53,171 bases of DNA from Candidatus Gastranaerophilales bacterium (GCA_944326115.1 CALVCQ010000013.1:1-53171); one strand, 5' to 3'. Positions 9,416 through 18,816 are shown, numbered from the stretch's first letter. A program made the numbers and translations. The notes: generated by a model from the sequence alone, not told the origin.

Positions 9416-9688
9416 ATGAACAAAGAAGAATTAGTAAAAGAAGTTGCTAAAAAAGCTAAAGTTTCTCAAAAAGCAGCAGCAGATGTATTGGCAGCTACAT
9501 TAGAAACAGTTACAAAAGCAGTTTCTAAAGGTCAAAAAGTTACTCTTGTTGGTTTTGGTACTTTTGAACCCAGAAAAAGAGCTGCTCGCTCAGGTCGTAA
9601 CCCGCAAACAGGTGCTACTATTAAAATTGCTGCTAAAACAGTTCCTGCTTTCTCAGCTGGTAAAAAATTCAAAGAAGCTGTTAAGTAG
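9416..9688 (+). CDS. hup: HU-family DNA-binding protein
   Basis: A 90-residue nucleoid protein of the HU/IHF family, which binds and bends DNA as a dimer. It begins MNKEELVKEVAKKAKVSQKA, and has the GFGTFEPRKRAARSGRNPQT hinge and beta-arm signature (residues about 46-65) and the end VPAFSAGKKFKEAVK. I chose the ATG at 9416 because a perfect AAAGGAGG lies 6 bases before it; the longer frame from 9356 has no site. It is a single-gene unit followed by a strong terminator, and its base use (many GCT, AAA) suggests high expression. Confidence 0.97.
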   Translation: MNKEELVKEVAKKAKVSQKAAADVLAATLETVTKAVSKGQKVTLVGFGTFEPRKRAARSGRNPQTGATIKIAAKTVPAFSAGKKFKEAVK

Positions 9689-9703
9689 TTATTTGTTTTT
9701 TAT

Positions 9704-9745
9704 AAAAGAGCTCTTAAAGGAATACTTTAAGAGCTCTTTTATTAT
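9704..9745 (+). terminator. terminator of the HU gene
   Basis: A 16-bp perfect inverted repeat (arms at 9704-9719 and 9725-9740, core AGAGCTCTT) with a 5-base loop and a T-rich 3' side, 16 bases after the HU stop codon. Confidence 0.9.
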
Positions 9746-9776
9746 TTTGCATAAATTTAATTAGTGTATTAATTAT

Positions 9777-9814
9777 AATAAAGAAGCATTGGTTTTGACC
9801 AATGCTTCTTTATT
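9777..9814 (-). terminator. terminator of ftsZ
   Basis: A 17-bp perfect inverted repeat (core AAGAAGCATTGGT / ACCAATGCTTCTT) with a 4-base loop and a U-tract on the minus strand, 13 bases past the ftsZ stop. Its plus-strand side could also back up the HU terminator. Confidence 0.88.
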
Positions 9815-9826
9815 TGTTGTACATTT

Positions 9827-11035
9827 TTATTTTTGTAAGAAAGGCGGTATATCTATAATGCTCATTAAATCACTCTGTGATTTTTGAGGAGATATAGCCG
9901 GCTTAGGCTGTTGAGAATTTCCGGCAGGTGTGTTTTGTACAGGATTTAGCGCACTTCCCGGATTAAATGAAGATGAGAAGAAGTCAACTGCGCTTAATGG
10001 TTTTGCAGTATCTTTCTTATTATTCAGTTCCTGTGACTTCAGCTCAAAGCCTGTTGCAATAACTGTAATTTGAATTTCTCCTTGAATTCTGTCATCAATT
10101 ACAGAACCAAATGTAACAATTGCATCTTCTGCAACCGCATCATGAATAACCTGTGCAGCTTCAGTTACTTCATGCAGAGTCATATCTGAACCGCCTGTAA
10201 CATTCATTATGATACCGTTAGCACCATTAATTGAAGTTTCTAATAAAGGTGAATTAATAGCAAGTTTTGCTGCTTCCATTGCTCTGCCTTCACCTGTACC
10301 TCGTCCTATACCCATTAGGGCGGAACCGCTGGATTGCATAACGGCTTTAACATCTGCAAAGTCCACATTTATAAGTCCGGGTACTGTAATTATGTCAGAT
10401 ATACCCTGTACACCTCTTAGAAGAACTTCATCAACTACCTGGAACGCTTCTTTCATGGTAGTTCTTCTTTCAACTACTTCAAGAAGTTTATCATTAGGTA
10501 TAACTATCAGGGCATCAACAGTTTCTTTTAATTTTTCAAGCCCTTGCATAGCTTGATTCATTCTTCTTTTGCCTTCGAAACTGAAAGGTTTTGTTACAAC
10601 ACCTATTGTAAGTGCGCCAAGTTCTTTTGCAATTTTTGCGATAACAGGAGCCGCACCGGTACCGGTACCGCCGCCCATGCCTGCAGTAACAAAAACCATA
10701 TCAGCACCGTCAAGAGCCTGTACTATTTGGTCTCTTGTCTCTTCTGCCGCTTTTTCACCAACTCCGGGATCTCCGCCTGCGCCAAGTCCGTTTGTTAATT
10801 TACCGCCAAGTTGTATTCTGTTTTCAGCCAAAGACATTTTCAGAACCTGAGCATCAGTATTCATAGCCCAGAAGTCAACACCGGTCAGTCCGGCTTTAAT
10901 CATTCTGTTAACGGCGTTACCTCCTCCTCCGCCGGCGCCGATAACCTTGATGTCAGCGACTGCAGATACTTGCGGAGTGTCTGTATTTTGTTCGTTGTCT
11001 CTTCTTCCGAAAATATCGGGTCCAAAATTTTCCAC
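9827..11035 (-). CDS. ftsZ: cell division protein FtsZ
   Basis: The tubulin-like GTPase that forms the division ring. The 402-residue protein has the N-terminal core [16 protein letters not shown] (31-46), the GTP-binding signature GGGTGTG (121-127), the catalytic T7 loop [11 protein letters not shown] (about 221-231), a Ser/Pro/Gln-rich linker after 335, and the conserved C-terminal peptide DIPPFLQK that docks membrane partners. The start is GTG at 11035, preceded by AGAGGAAAAT. It stands alone, not in a dcw cluster and without ftsA or ftsQ next to it. Confidence 0.98.
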   Translation of the reverse strand: MENFGPDIFGRRDNEQNTDTPQVSAVADIKVIGAGGGGGNAVNRMIKAGLTGVDFWAMNTDAQVLKMSLAENRIQLGGKLTNGLGAGGDPGVGEKAAEETRDQIVQALDGADMVFVTAGMGGGTGTGAAPVIAKIAKELGALTIGVVTKPFSFEGKRRMNQAMQGLEKLKETVDALIVIPNDKLLEVVERRTTMKEAFQVVDEVLLRGVQGISDIITVPGLINVDFADVKAVMQSSGSALMGIGRGTGEGRAMEAAKLAINSPLLETSINGANGIIMNVTGGSDMTLHEVTEAAQVIHDAVAEDAIVTFGSVIDDRIQGEIQITVIATGFELKSQELNNKKDTAKPLSAVDFFSSSFNPGSALNPVQNTPAGNSQQPKPAISPQKSQSDLMSIIDIPPFLQK

Positions 11036-11322
11036 TTATTTTCCTCTTTCAATTTAAACTTTTTACTAGAAAGGTTATTCTTATAACTTAATATTTATAC
11101 TATTTTAAAAAAATTAAATAGTAAAGAATATTAAGCTTTTTTTATAAATTTTTTAATATAAGTTAAAAATTCTGTTAACTTTTTTTTATCTGTTATATTA
11201 TAAACTTGTGTCATCTATTCATTGTAATTGATATTAATAAATCTTAACAATTCAAAGAATTATGCGCAAATTTTATTTATCACCGATTTTTATATATATA
11301 GAAGTGTGTTTAAGGTGTGGAT

Positions 11323-12789
11323 ATGAAAGTACAAGCGAATTTGAATAGGACTCTCGGTCAACAGTTAAAAACTGTAGTACCTAAAAATAAGCCTGCATTT
11401 AAAAGTGCTTATACACCAAGAAGTTATAAGGAAGTAAGAGATTTGGGAAATGCAGTATATCGTAATTCAAAAGGTATGCAAAATTGGCTTATGTCTTTAT
11501 ATTTGCATAGCGGTGAAACATTAAACAATTGTGTTACTGCATTTGGTACAGCTGTTGTTGCTCCGATATTTATTGCATTTAATCCGATTTCAAAAGAAGA
11601 CTTAAAAAGTAAAGAGTATACAGCACTTAGGCAGCCGATTTCTGCCATTATTACATTAGGCACCCAGCTTCTTGTAATGAAGAATTATAATAACTGGATT
11701 GATTCACATGCAGCTTTTCTTGGAGCCGATGAAATGGATTTAAGTGCAAAACCGCCGATTACTGTACTAAAGCCAAGGGTAAAAGAAGAATATAAAGCAT
11801 ACAAGGCTCAATGCATAAGAGACGGAGTTTTGCCACAGAAAAGGTCTGAGTGGATAGACGAAAGAATTTTACAACTCCAGGATGAAGCTTATTATGATCA
11901 ACTTAAGAAACTCAGAGCTACTATGGACATAAACACGATATCCATGAAAGATATAGTAAAGCCATCTGATGTCGAACAAATGAAAAATGTTGTTTTCAAA
12001 AAAGTATTAAGAGAAAAATTTAATTTTACGGATGAGGATTTAGCGTTATTTGAAGATTATAAGGAGTTTAAGTCAAAAGGTAAAAAGCTTATCAAAGCTA
12101 AACAACTTGATGCAACATTAATTAATGATGCAATACAGGCTAAAGCGGAAGATTTAGCAATAAAAGAATTAGAAGAAGCAATAGCAATGGAAGCTAAAGT
12201 TAAATTCAGTTCTTCTAAATTGCTAAAAGAAATGATTTCTGAATTTGAAAAAGGCAAACTTAAGATAAGAGACAAATATAAACTGACTAATGATGCTGAA
12301 GCTAATCACAAAGCAGTAGAAGCTATTGAAAAAGAAATAAAAGAACTTTCAAAAACCATATACGATAATAAGTTGAAATCACTGCAAGCTGAGTATGATG
12401 CAATTATTTCTAAAGCAGAAGAAGCAAAAACAGAAGCTGAAAAAATAACGGAATATGCTTATAACAAAATATTCAAAGCAGGAAGCATAGAAAACATTAA
12501 ATTCCACGGAGATACTCTGGAAGACGCAGTCAGAAGCGTTAAAATTAAAAAATGGTTAAATACAAGGATTAATAAAGCAGAAGCTAAACTCAAAGGTTGG
12601 AAGGATAGAAGCGGTGTCCTTGTCGGTCTGGCAATTCTTCCTATTGCATGCGGTATATTAAACTGGGCTTATCCCAGAATAATGGAAAAATGCTTCCCGG
12701 GTTTGTGTGCATCGAAAAAACAAAAAACAGCGGCTTTGCAGTCTGCAGATAAGATAAACAATGAAAAAGAAGTAAAGGAGGCTAAATAA
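11323..12789 (+). CDS. hypothetical membrane/coiled-coil protein with P-x-F-K N-terminus
   Basis: A 488-residue protein. The first 27 residues are basic and Asn/Thr-rich and end in NKPAFKSAY, the motif discussed under findings. Hydrophobic stretches lie near residues 67-85 (AFGTAVVAPIFIAF) and 95-110 (ISAIITLGTQLLVM). Residues 145-400 are a long charged helix and probable coiled coil (many Lys/Glu/Ala), and a further membrane segment lies near 430-450 (VLVGLAILPIACGILNW). I prefer the ATG at 11323 over GTG at 11317, as AAGGTGTGG sits just upstream. Its stop overlaps the next gene's ATG. Lineage-type family; function unknown. Confidence 0.75.
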   Translation: MKVQANLNRTLGQQLKTVVPKNKPAFKSAYTPRSYKEVRDLGNAVYRNSKGMQNWLMSLYLHSGETLNNCVTAFGTAVVAPIFIAFNPISKEDLKSKEYTALRQPISAIITLGTQLLVMKNYNNWIDSHAAFLGADEMDLSAKPPITVLKPRVKEEYKAYKAQCIRDGVLPQKRSEWIDERILQLQDEAYYDQLKKLRATMDINTISMKDIVKPSDVEQMKNVVFKKVLREKFNFTDEDLALFEDYKEFKSKGKKLIKAKQLDATLINDAIQAKAEDLAIKELEEAIAMEAKVKFSSSKLLKEMISEFEKGKLKIRDKYKLTNDAEANHKAVEAIEKEIKELSKTIYDNKLKSLQAEYDAIISKAEEAKTEAEKITEYAYNKIFKAGSIENIKFHGDTLEDAVRSVKIKKWLNTRINKAEAKLKGWKDRSGVLVGLAILPIACGILNWAYPRIMEKCFPGLCASKKQKTAALQSADKINNEKEVKEAK

Positions 12790-13532
12790 TGGCTCCTGTA
12801 ATTAACGGAAGAAATCTTTATAACAATCTTTTTAACAGCAAACTATTAAAGAAAATGATTCCTGACAATCCTACTGCTGCTGCTGCAAATCTGGCATTGA
12901 TTTCTACAATTACAAAGGATGTCTTAAATTGTTATTACTATACAACACAGAGTTATCACAATAAAAAAATACCGGAAGACAAGAGAAAGTTCGTTGCAGC
13001 ACTCGATTTATCGAACGGTATTATGAATGTTGCTGTGCCTCTTATGGCTGCTCCGGTTGTAAAAAAATATTCTCCAAAACTGTTTGATAAATGGTTCGGT
13101 AAATATTTTAATGCAAATGCAGCTGAAAGAATGTATGAAACACTAACTAAAAACGGTATTAAAACAACCCCGAAAGCTGTAGAAGATATTATCAAAAACA
13201 AAGCATGCAAATGGGCAGGTGCAGGATTCGGTGTTATAGCCGTGCTGGTATTCTCACAAATCCTGTGTAAACGCATACTTACTCCGAGTGTTGCTACACC
13301 GCTGGCTGATGTGTTTAAAAAGCAGTTTGAAAAAATGGAAGAAAGAAAAGCTAATAATTCTAGGCAGCAAACCGGGAATACATCATTACAAACAAAGCAT
13401 TTAGATGTAACCTCGCCATCCGTAAATAACGGTTCGTCAATTGTAAAAAATCCTGCAATTTATATAATAGATTCGACTACATTTGATAAATTTGATAAAA
13501 TAATTACAAAGCCAGTTAATTATAAACAATAG
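12789..13532 (+). CDS. hypothetical membrane protein, coupled to upstream gene
   Basis: A 247-residue protein whose ATG overlaps the upstream stop by one base (TAATG) with AAAGGAGG 8 bases before, so the two are translationally coupled. Hydrophobic segments lie near residues 30-45, 75-93 (MNVAVPLMAAPVV) and 143-160 (AGFGVIAVLVFSQILC). Between them are charged, Lys-rich helices. The tail after 195 is Ser/Thr/Asn-rich. The overall plan resembles the upstream protein and the 41632 protein, suggesting partners in one membrane complex. No known domain recognised. Confidence 0.75.
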   Translation: MAPVINGRNLYNNLFNSKLLKKMIPDNPTAAAANLALISTITKDVLNCYYYTTQSYHNKKIPEDKRKFVAALDLSNGIMNVAVPLMAAPVVKKYSPKLFDKWFGKYFNANAAERMYETLTKNGIKTTPKAVEDIIKNKACKWAGAGFGVIAVLVFSQILCKRILTPSVATPLADVFKKQFEKMEERKANNSRQQTGNTSLQTKHLDVTSPSVNNGSSIVKNPAIYIIDSTTFDKFDKIITKPVNYKQ

Positions 13533-13561
13533 TTACCCCAAAATTATTTAAGGAGTTATAT

Positions 13562-13903
13562 ATGAAAATACAGCCTGTTTCAACCGGTTTACATTTAGCA
13601 TATCGTAATAATGCTAAACCACGAATAAGCATTTCACATCCTAACTTTGGAATGTCTAACCCAAATCAATATGAATCAGCTGAAGCCCGTGCAGAACGAC
13701 AGTATTTTGAAAACATTAACAGTGTTCGGGAAGAAAAAGCCCGTTTTGATGCTTTTAACAGAAAAATACATTATGCCAGAGAGCATGGTATTGATCCATC
13801 ATGTCTGGATATAAGAGATTTTTATGAAAAACCTGAGCCGATAGATTATGATGATTTTGAGGCGCTGGGTGAGCTTTATGACGACAGTTCTGATTTTATT
13901 TAG
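13562..13903 (+). CDS. small acidic hypothetical protein with P-x-F-G N-terminus
   Basis: A 113-residue soluble protein with AAGGAG 7 bases before the ATG. It begins MKIQPVSTGLHLAYRNN and carries HPNFGMSNP near residues 26-34, the shared N-terminal motif. Residues 38-80 are a charged helix (Glu/Arg rich), and the tail is very acidic (DYDDFEALGELYDD). It follows the two coupled genes by 29 bases and is probably the third gene of that unit. Its end overlaps the convergent permease gene by 8 bases. Function unknown. Confidence 0.7.
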   Translation: MKIQPVSTGLHLAYRNNAKPRISISHPNFGMSNPNQYESAEARAERQYFENINSVREEKARFDAFNRKIHYAREHGIDPSCLDIRDFYEKPEPIDYDDFEALGELYDDSSDFI

Positions 13904-15251
13904 AAACTCTTTTCCAAAAATAAAATACAGGTATACCTGCTATTGTGATTATTAATCCAGGTATTGTATATAAAGGTTTGTAAATAGAAAGACAGATTAC
14001 AATATAAGTTGCCAATATCAGGAATGTAACGGGGAAAAAGTTGTTAATTCTTGATGATACTGCATTTTGCGGATATTTTTTTCTGTAAACGAATACACCT
14101 GCAGTAACAATAATATAAAAAATTAAAGAGGCATATATTACAAAGTCGAGTAATTCAGAATAATTTCCCCATAAAATAAGTATACAAATCCAGATACACT
14201 GTGCCCACAAGGAGTTTACCGGTACTTTTGTCTTTCTGTTTATGGCGGCAAGCGGTCTGAAAAATGCTCTGTCTTTTGCCATTTTGTAATATACTCTTGA
14301 GCCGGTGAGTATCATACCGTTTGCGCAGCCAAATGCAGATATCATTATTATAACAGCGATTATATCTTTACCTATTGTTCCGAATATTTCCTGAACAGTT
14401 CTTGCTGCAACAATGTCTTGAGGCGCATTCTTTATTTCCTCAAGCGGAAGCACTCCTATGTATATCATATTAATTAATAAATATAATGAAACGACCAGTA
14501 TTACACCATATATAAGTGCACGTGGTATGCTCTTTTTGGGGTTTTTAACTTCACCGGCAATAAAAGTTATGTTATTCCATGTTATCGAGGCAAATAATGC
14601 TCCTACAATGGCGACAGCAATAGTGTTAACAGTTGAAAATCCAAATTCAAAAGGCATGGTTAAATTATTGTAGAGTATTTGGAAATTAAAACCAAAAATT
14701 AATCCTGCGATTACAAGTGCAGCAAGAGACAAAACCTTTGTTACGGTAAAAATATTCTGTGTTATTACCCCGTATTTTATACCTCTTGAGTTTATATAGC
14801 TCAAGAATATAACTGTTAATATTGAAAATAACTGTTGTGTTGAAAAATTGAAAACTCCTATATTAAATAAAATATTATTTGAACTTATAACAGGTGCAAT
14901 TATGCCGAAAAACTTTGCAAAAGCTACACATACCGCAGCAATTGTTCCTGTCTGAATTACAAGAAAAAGAGTCCATCCGTATAAAAATGCTATTTGTTCA
15001 TTAAAAATTTTTTTCAAATAAACATACTGTCCGCCTTCATCAGTGATATTTGCTGCAAGCTCACACAACGAAAGACCTCCGCAAAGTGTTATAAATCCTG
15101 CTATACACCATATTAAAATCAAAAGTAATCCGGAATTCACCTGTCTGGCAATGTCAGATGATACGATAAATATACCGCAGCCTATCATTGAGCCTGCTAC
15201 TATAGATATTGCATCGGGGAGTGATAATGTTCTTTTTAAATCATCAGTCAT
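13896..15251 (-). CDS. APC-superfamily amino acid permease
   Basis: A 451-residue inner-membrane transporter with 12 predicted helices. The first-helix signature is clear (LPDAISIVAGSMIGCGIFIVSS), with the unwound G-S-M-I-G-x-G-I-F substrate motif of APC carriers, and TM6 carries LFASITWNNITF. It resembles the LAT-like bacterial amino acid exchangers such as SteT/YfnA; the substrate cannot be assigned. The start is an ATG at 15251 and the frame is complete. It is monocistronic and converges on 13562-13903. Confidence 0.88.
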   Translation of the reverse strand: MTDDLKRTLSLPDAISIVAGSMIGCGIFIVSSDIARQVNSGLLLILIWCIAGFITLCGGLSLCELAANITDEGGQYVYLKKIFNEQIAFLYGWTLFLVIQTGTIAAVCVAFAKFFGIIAPVISSNNILFNIGVFNFSTQQLFSILTVIFLSYINSRGIKYGVITQNIFTVTKVLSLAALVIAGLIFGFNFQILYNNLTMPFEFGFSTVNTIAVAIVGALFASITWNNITFIAGEVKNPKKSIPRALIYGVILVVSLYLLINMIYIGVLPLEEIKNAPQDIVAARTVQEIFGTIGKDIIAVIIMISAFGCANGMILTGSRVYYKMAKDRAFFRPLAAINRKTKVPVNSLWAQCIWICILILWGNYSELLDFVIYASLIFYIIVTAGVFVYRKKYPQNAVSSRINNFFPVTFLILATYIVICLSIYKPLYTIPGLIITIAGIPVFYFWKRVSK

Positions 15252-15361
15252 ATACTAAATATTATTATAAAAATATTTCTATTTAAATATTTTGCATTAT
15301 TTGTAAGCATAATGCTTTTTATATATAATTATGTTGCATTCTAATAATACAGGAGTAGAAG

Positions 15362-16273
15362 ATGTACAGCGAAGAAGAATTAGATGATTTGCTTTTTGAT
15401 GATTATGAAAACGTAAATTATGAAGTTGTATTATCAAAATTGAATTCTATTTTGCAAGAAGAGCCTGATAATAAATACGCCTTAAAACTTAAAATAGAAG
15501 TGCTTAGCTGTTCCGGTAAAGACAATGATGCATTGGAGTTGTGCAATCAATGTTTAAAATACAGTCAAGATATAGAATTTTTGATAGCAAAGGCGGATAT
15601 TTTGTTGTATTTAAAAAAGTATAAGGAATGCATAGAACTTTGCAATCAGATTCTTTTAGTTAATCCGGAAAATGAAGATGTTCGCAATACACTCGATATT
15701 GCTCTTTATGAAGTTGAGAAGCAAAATCACAGTCAATCGGATTTTGTTGTTCTTTTTATTAAGATAATAGTTGTTTTATTAAGTTTTTTCTGGATAGTTT
15801 ATTTTCATCCTACCAGAGAGACTATGGTATGTAATGAACAATTTAATTGCAGAATTGAACACGAATTTTTCAACAAATTTGTTTTTACAAGATATTTGAA
15901 ACTAAATTTATATTCAAATATTGAGCTAAAAAAGACAAGTAATTTTTACCATGAAAAAGATACAGTAAGAATAAAATACGATGGTAAAGATCCGTTTATT
16001 GTTTATGTTTTAAGGTCGCCCTTTGGAATAGACAACAGTGAATTCAATGAGTTCTATCAAAATGAATATAATAAATTTCTTGCATATAAAAAGAATCCTA
16101 AAAATGGTTATATTATTCAGAGCTATGCAGATCTTTATTTGTTATTTGAGTCGTTATTTGTCTTTTTTCTTTTGTTTATAGCTCCATATTGTGTATTCAT
16201 ACGCTTTAAAGATATCCTAGAACGTTACAAATTTTTTAGATCTAATAATACAGGAGTAGAAGATGTACAGTGA
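15362..16273 (+). CDS. TPR membrane protein, tandem copy 1
   Basis: A 303-residue protein with a very acidic start (MYSEEELDDLLFDDYE), two or three TPR units at about 20-120, a membrane helix at 128-148 (VVLFIKIIVVLLSFFWIVYF), an outer domain at about 150-245, and a second membrane helix near 260-285. AGGAG lies 7 bases before the ATG. It is the first of two tandem duplicates. Its last ten residues (SNNTGVEDVQ) are the translated leader and ribosome site of copy 2, so its C-terminus was remade by the duplication. TPRs suggest protein binding; function unknown. Confidence 0.8.
   Translation: MYSEEELDDLLFDDYENVNYEVVLSKLNSILQEEPDNKYALKLKIEVLSCSGKDNDALELCNQCLKYSQDIEFLIAKADILLYLKKYKECIELCNQILLVNPENEDVRNTLDIALYEVEKQNHSQSDFVVLFIKIIVVLLSFFWIVYFHPTRETMVCNEQFNCRIEHEFFNKFVFTRYLKLNLYSNIELKKTSNFYHEKDTVRIKYDGKDPFIVYVLRSPFGIDNSEFNEFYQNEYNKFLAYKKNPKNGYIIQSYADLYLLFESLFVFFLLFIAPYCVFIRFKDILERYKFFRSNNTGVEDVQ
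15626..15921 (+). repeat. 296-bp identical tract, first occurrence
   Basis: Bases 15626-15921 are identical to 16527-16822 (offset 901), covering the end of the TPR region, the membrane helix and the following domain. Flanking parts of the two genes have diverged. Confidence 0.9.
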
Positions 16274-17120
16274 AGAAGAATTAGATGATTTGCTTTTTGA
16301 TGATTATGAAAACGAAAATTATGAAGTTGTATTATCAAAATTGAATTCTATTTTAGAAGCAGAGCCTGATAATAAATACGCCTTAAAATTTAAAATAGAA
16401 GTGCTTAGCTGTTCCGGTAAAGACAATGAGGCATTGGAGTTGTGCAACCAATGTTTAAAATACAGTCAAGATATAGAATTTTTGATAGCAAAGGCGGAAA
16501 TTTTGTTGTATTTAAAAAAGTATAATGAATGCATAGAACTTTGCAATCAGATTCTTTTAGTTAATCCGGAAAATGAAGATGTTCGCAATACACTCGATAT
16601 TGCTCTTTATGAAGTTGAGAAGCAAAATCACAGTCAATCGGATTTTGTTGTTCTTTTTATTAAGATAATAGTTGTTTTATTAAGTTTTTTCTGGATAGTT
16701 TATTTTCATCCTACCAGAGAGACTATGGTATGTAATGAACAATTTAATTGCAGAATTGAACACGAATTTTTCAACAAATTTGTTTTTACAAGATATTTGA
16801 AACTAAATTTATATTCAAATATAGAACTTAATAAGTCAATGGATTTATCCAAACACGATCATGCCAGAATAAAATATGATGGCAAAGATCCGTTTATTTT
16901 TTATGTTTTAAGTTCAACTCTGATATTAGACAGTGAATTCAATGAGTTCTATCAAAATGAATTTAATAAATTGCTGGCATATAAAAAGAACCCGAAAAAC
17001 GGATATAAGATTCAGAGCTGTGCTAACTCTTTCGTATTTTATTTATGGTTAATTATATATATTGTTATTCTGTTATGTTGTATATCACCAAAATCATTAA
17101 ATATTAAAAAACAGCTATAA
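16263..17120 (+). CDS. TPR membrane protein, tandem copy 2
   Basis: A 285-residue duplicate of the preceding gene, overlapping it by 11 bases. It keeps the same CAGGAGTAGAAG leader before the ATG. The first 190 residues are almost the same: acidic start, TPR units and membrane helix at 128-148. The outer domain then differs (NKSMDLSKHDHARIKYDG), and the tail has a different membrane helix (VFYLWLIIYIVILLCC) and a short basic end. The shared identical tract with a divergent 3' part suggests recent gene conversion or selection for two different C-termini. Function unknown. Confidence 0.8.
   Translation: MYSEEELDDLLFDDYENENYEVVLSKLNSILEAEPDNKYALKFKIEVLSCSGKDNEALELCNQCLKYSQDIEFLIAKAEILLYLKKYNECIELCNQILLVNPENEDVRNTLDIALYEVEKQNHSQSDFVVLFIKIIVVLLSFFWIVYFHPTRETMVCNEQFNCRIEHEFFNKFVFTRYLKLNLYSNIELNKSMDLSKHDHARIKYDGKDPFIFYVLSSTLILDSEFNEFYQNEFNKLLAYKKNPKNGYKIQSCANSFVFYLWLIIYIVILLCCISPKSLNIKKQL
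16527..16822 (+). repeat. 296-bp identical tract, second occurrence
   Basis: Second copy of the identical tract at 15626-15921, inside the second TPR gene. Confidence 0.9.
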
Positions 17121-17236
17121 TACAAAGTCTATGTCTAATGCAATGCCGGTGCATTTATCAGAATAAATTTTATTTTAATAATTTATTTTGTTTATAATAG
17201 TCAAAAATTTTTTTTTGATGTTTTTGTTTTAGTACA

Positions 17237-18100
17237 ATGAAAATTATATTAAATAACAGATTATCCCTGACCAAAACAGCAAGCTCAAAAACTTATTCAC
17301 CTGTTTTTGGCATCAGATTTAAAGTACCTAAATTATTAACAGATGTTTTTGTAAAACAGTCATTTTCTTCTGAAAATGGTGTTTATAAAATAATAAATGT
17401 TCATCCGGGTAAATTTGGAACAGAATGTAAGTATTCTGTTCCTCTGCAATGTTTTGAAGAACAGTTTGGTATTAAAGAGCTGAATAAATTATTCAGAAAC
17501 GGACTTTCTACAAATACGGAAGCTTTGTCTGATGCTTTTTTGAAATCCTGTGCTGACAACCCTCTATCAACTTCCTCTGTTTACGATTGTTCTGTTATGT
17601 ATGTTTACAATGAAAAGACAAATACGCATTTTCTCTATCATTCAGCTTTTCAGAAAGTAGAAAATGATTTTATGAATTTATTAAAAACTTTTATGCCGGA
17701 GGGTTTTACCGCTGCAGAGATCTTACCCGGAATTAACAAGTGGTGCAATCGACATAAAATAACACTGCCTGAAATGTTGAAAGCACTAAGAAAAAGCAAT
17801 CCGAATGCCAATATTAATGTACGTCATTACAGTACAAAAATGCCGGAAATAGTCGGGTATAAAGGTCGATTGTATGAAATCGAAAACGAAAGGGTTGCTC
17901 ACGGGTTTCATGACAGAGGACAGGCAAGCTTTCAGATATACGATTTAAGAGTAATGAAATTTATCGATGAAATAAAACATTGTGGTAATAATCCGAAAAA
18001 AATCAATGCTATGAAGATATTTTATTTGCAAAGTGATTTTGATTCTGAAATTTTAAAAACTATTGATTTTATTCTTTTGAACATTAATAAGTTTGTTTAG
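17237..18100 (+). CDS. hypothetical protein with P-x-F-G N-terminus
   Basis: A 287-residue soluble protein beginning MKIILNNRLSLTKTASSK, then TYSPVFGIRF at about 19-28 (the shared motif). The rest is mixed alpha/beta without membrane segments. Notable pieces are HPGKFGTECKYSVP near 55-70 and HGFHDRGQASFQIYDLR near 230-246. The ribosome site is weak; the upstream 116 bases are AT-rich and end the TPR unit. I do not recognise a domain. Confidence 0.65.
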   Translation: MKIILNNRLSLTKTASSKTYSPVFGIRFKVPKLLTDVFVKQSFSSENGVYKIINVHPGKFGTECKYSVPLQCFEEQFGIKELNKLFRNGLSTNTEALSDAFLKSCADNPLSTSSVYDCSVMYVYNEKTNTHFLYHSAFQKVENDFMNLLKTFMPEGFTAAEILPGINKWCNRHKITLPEMLKALRKSNPNANINVRHYSTKMPEIVGYKGRLYEIENERVAHGFHDRGQASFQIYDLRVMKFIDEIKHCGNNPKKINAMKIFYLQSDFDSEILKTIDFILLNINKFV

Positions 18101-18140
18101 TTAATTCGTCATACTTTAATTAAATTTGGCGATAAAGATT

Positions 18141-18659
18141 TTATTCCGCTTGATTCTCTGTTAAGGAAAAAGCTAAACTGGCAGACACATTGTGAAAAGA
18201 ATTGTAATTTTCGTACATCGGCGGAATGATTTCATTTCCGTCTTTGTCAATGAATCCCCACAAACCATCTTTCTTTACGGCAAAACAGCCGTCTTCCATC
18301 CCATATTCGATATTCTCATAGGAATTTAATACTGTATTTTTTTCGTTTTCCTCAATGCGAACAAGCTGTAAAGGGTATTCACCTTCTTCATTAAATTTCA
18401 ATCTATCCAGAACAAAAAGCCTTTCATTTTTTTCATGCAGCAACTCTGCGATAAATTCATGTTTATTTTCAAAATGAGCAACAATTTCATTGTGTTTGTT
18501 TATGAAAAGCTTTTCATAATTTGGTTCTCCGCTTTTTGATTTGTTAATGTCAAAACAATGTATCTGGGCAAGAGACTTGTACTCTGACATTGGCTCAACA
18601 TAACGAATGCATTTTGTCAGCAGCTTTTTGTTAATTTTTTCAAGATTTATTTTCTTCAT
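18141..18659 (-). CDS. hypothetical protein with one C-terminal WG repeat
   Basis: A 172-residue cytoplasmic protein with a perfect AGGAGG 6 bases before the ATG. The first 115 residues are unassigned. Residues about 129-150 hold a WG repeat (DGLWGFIDKDGNEIIPPMYE), the same repeat type as the 6795 gene but single and without a signal peptide. About 35 bases upstream begins the first of three short direct repeats that mark the accessory island. Function unknown. Confidence 0.7.
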   Translation of the reverse strand: MKKINLEKINKKLLTKCIRYVEPMSEYKSLAQIHCFDINKSKSGEPNYEKLFINKHNEIVAHFENKHEFIAELLHEKNERLFVLDRLKFNEEGEYPLQLVRIEENEKNTVLNSYENIEYGMEDGCFAVKKDGLWGFIDKDGNEIIPPMYENYNSFHNVSASLAFSLTENQAE

Positions 18660-18693
18660 AGATACCTCCTGAATTCATAATAAATCTTTTTTA

Positions 18694-18743
18694 AAATTAC
18701 GCTGCTATTTTCCTCGATTTGGCTGGGGGATAAGGGATACAGG
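18694..18743. repeat. island direct repeat A
   Basis: Contains TTACGCTGCTA, TTTCCTCGATTT and CTGGGGGATAAG, ending ATACAGG. Close copies lie at 20074 and 20847 in the same orientation. It is followed at once by a small inverted repeat (ACAGGTAT / ATACCTGT, 18739-18761). Confidence 0.75.
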
Positions 18744-18791
18744 TATATAAAAAATACCTGTAGTAACCGGATATTTGAATTTAGTAGTTTA

Positions 18792-18816
18792 CACTACTTG
18801 ACATTGTCAAGTAGTG
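18792..18816. promoter_or_regulatory. perfect 11-bp palindrome, possible operator
   Basis: CACTACTTGAC-ATT-GTCAAGTAGTG, a perfect inverted repeat with a 3-base centre, 60 bases before the plus-strand start at 18876. No T-tract follows, so an operator fits better than a terminator. Confidence 0.45.

Noticed and set aside
10209-11086. Plus-strand frames opposite ftsZ
   Set aside because: Antisense shadows of a certain ftsZ gene.
18739-18761. Terminator for the 18876 or 18141 gene
   Set aside because: The ACAGGTAT / ATACCTGT hairpin has no T-tract on either strand and sits upstream of both genes.
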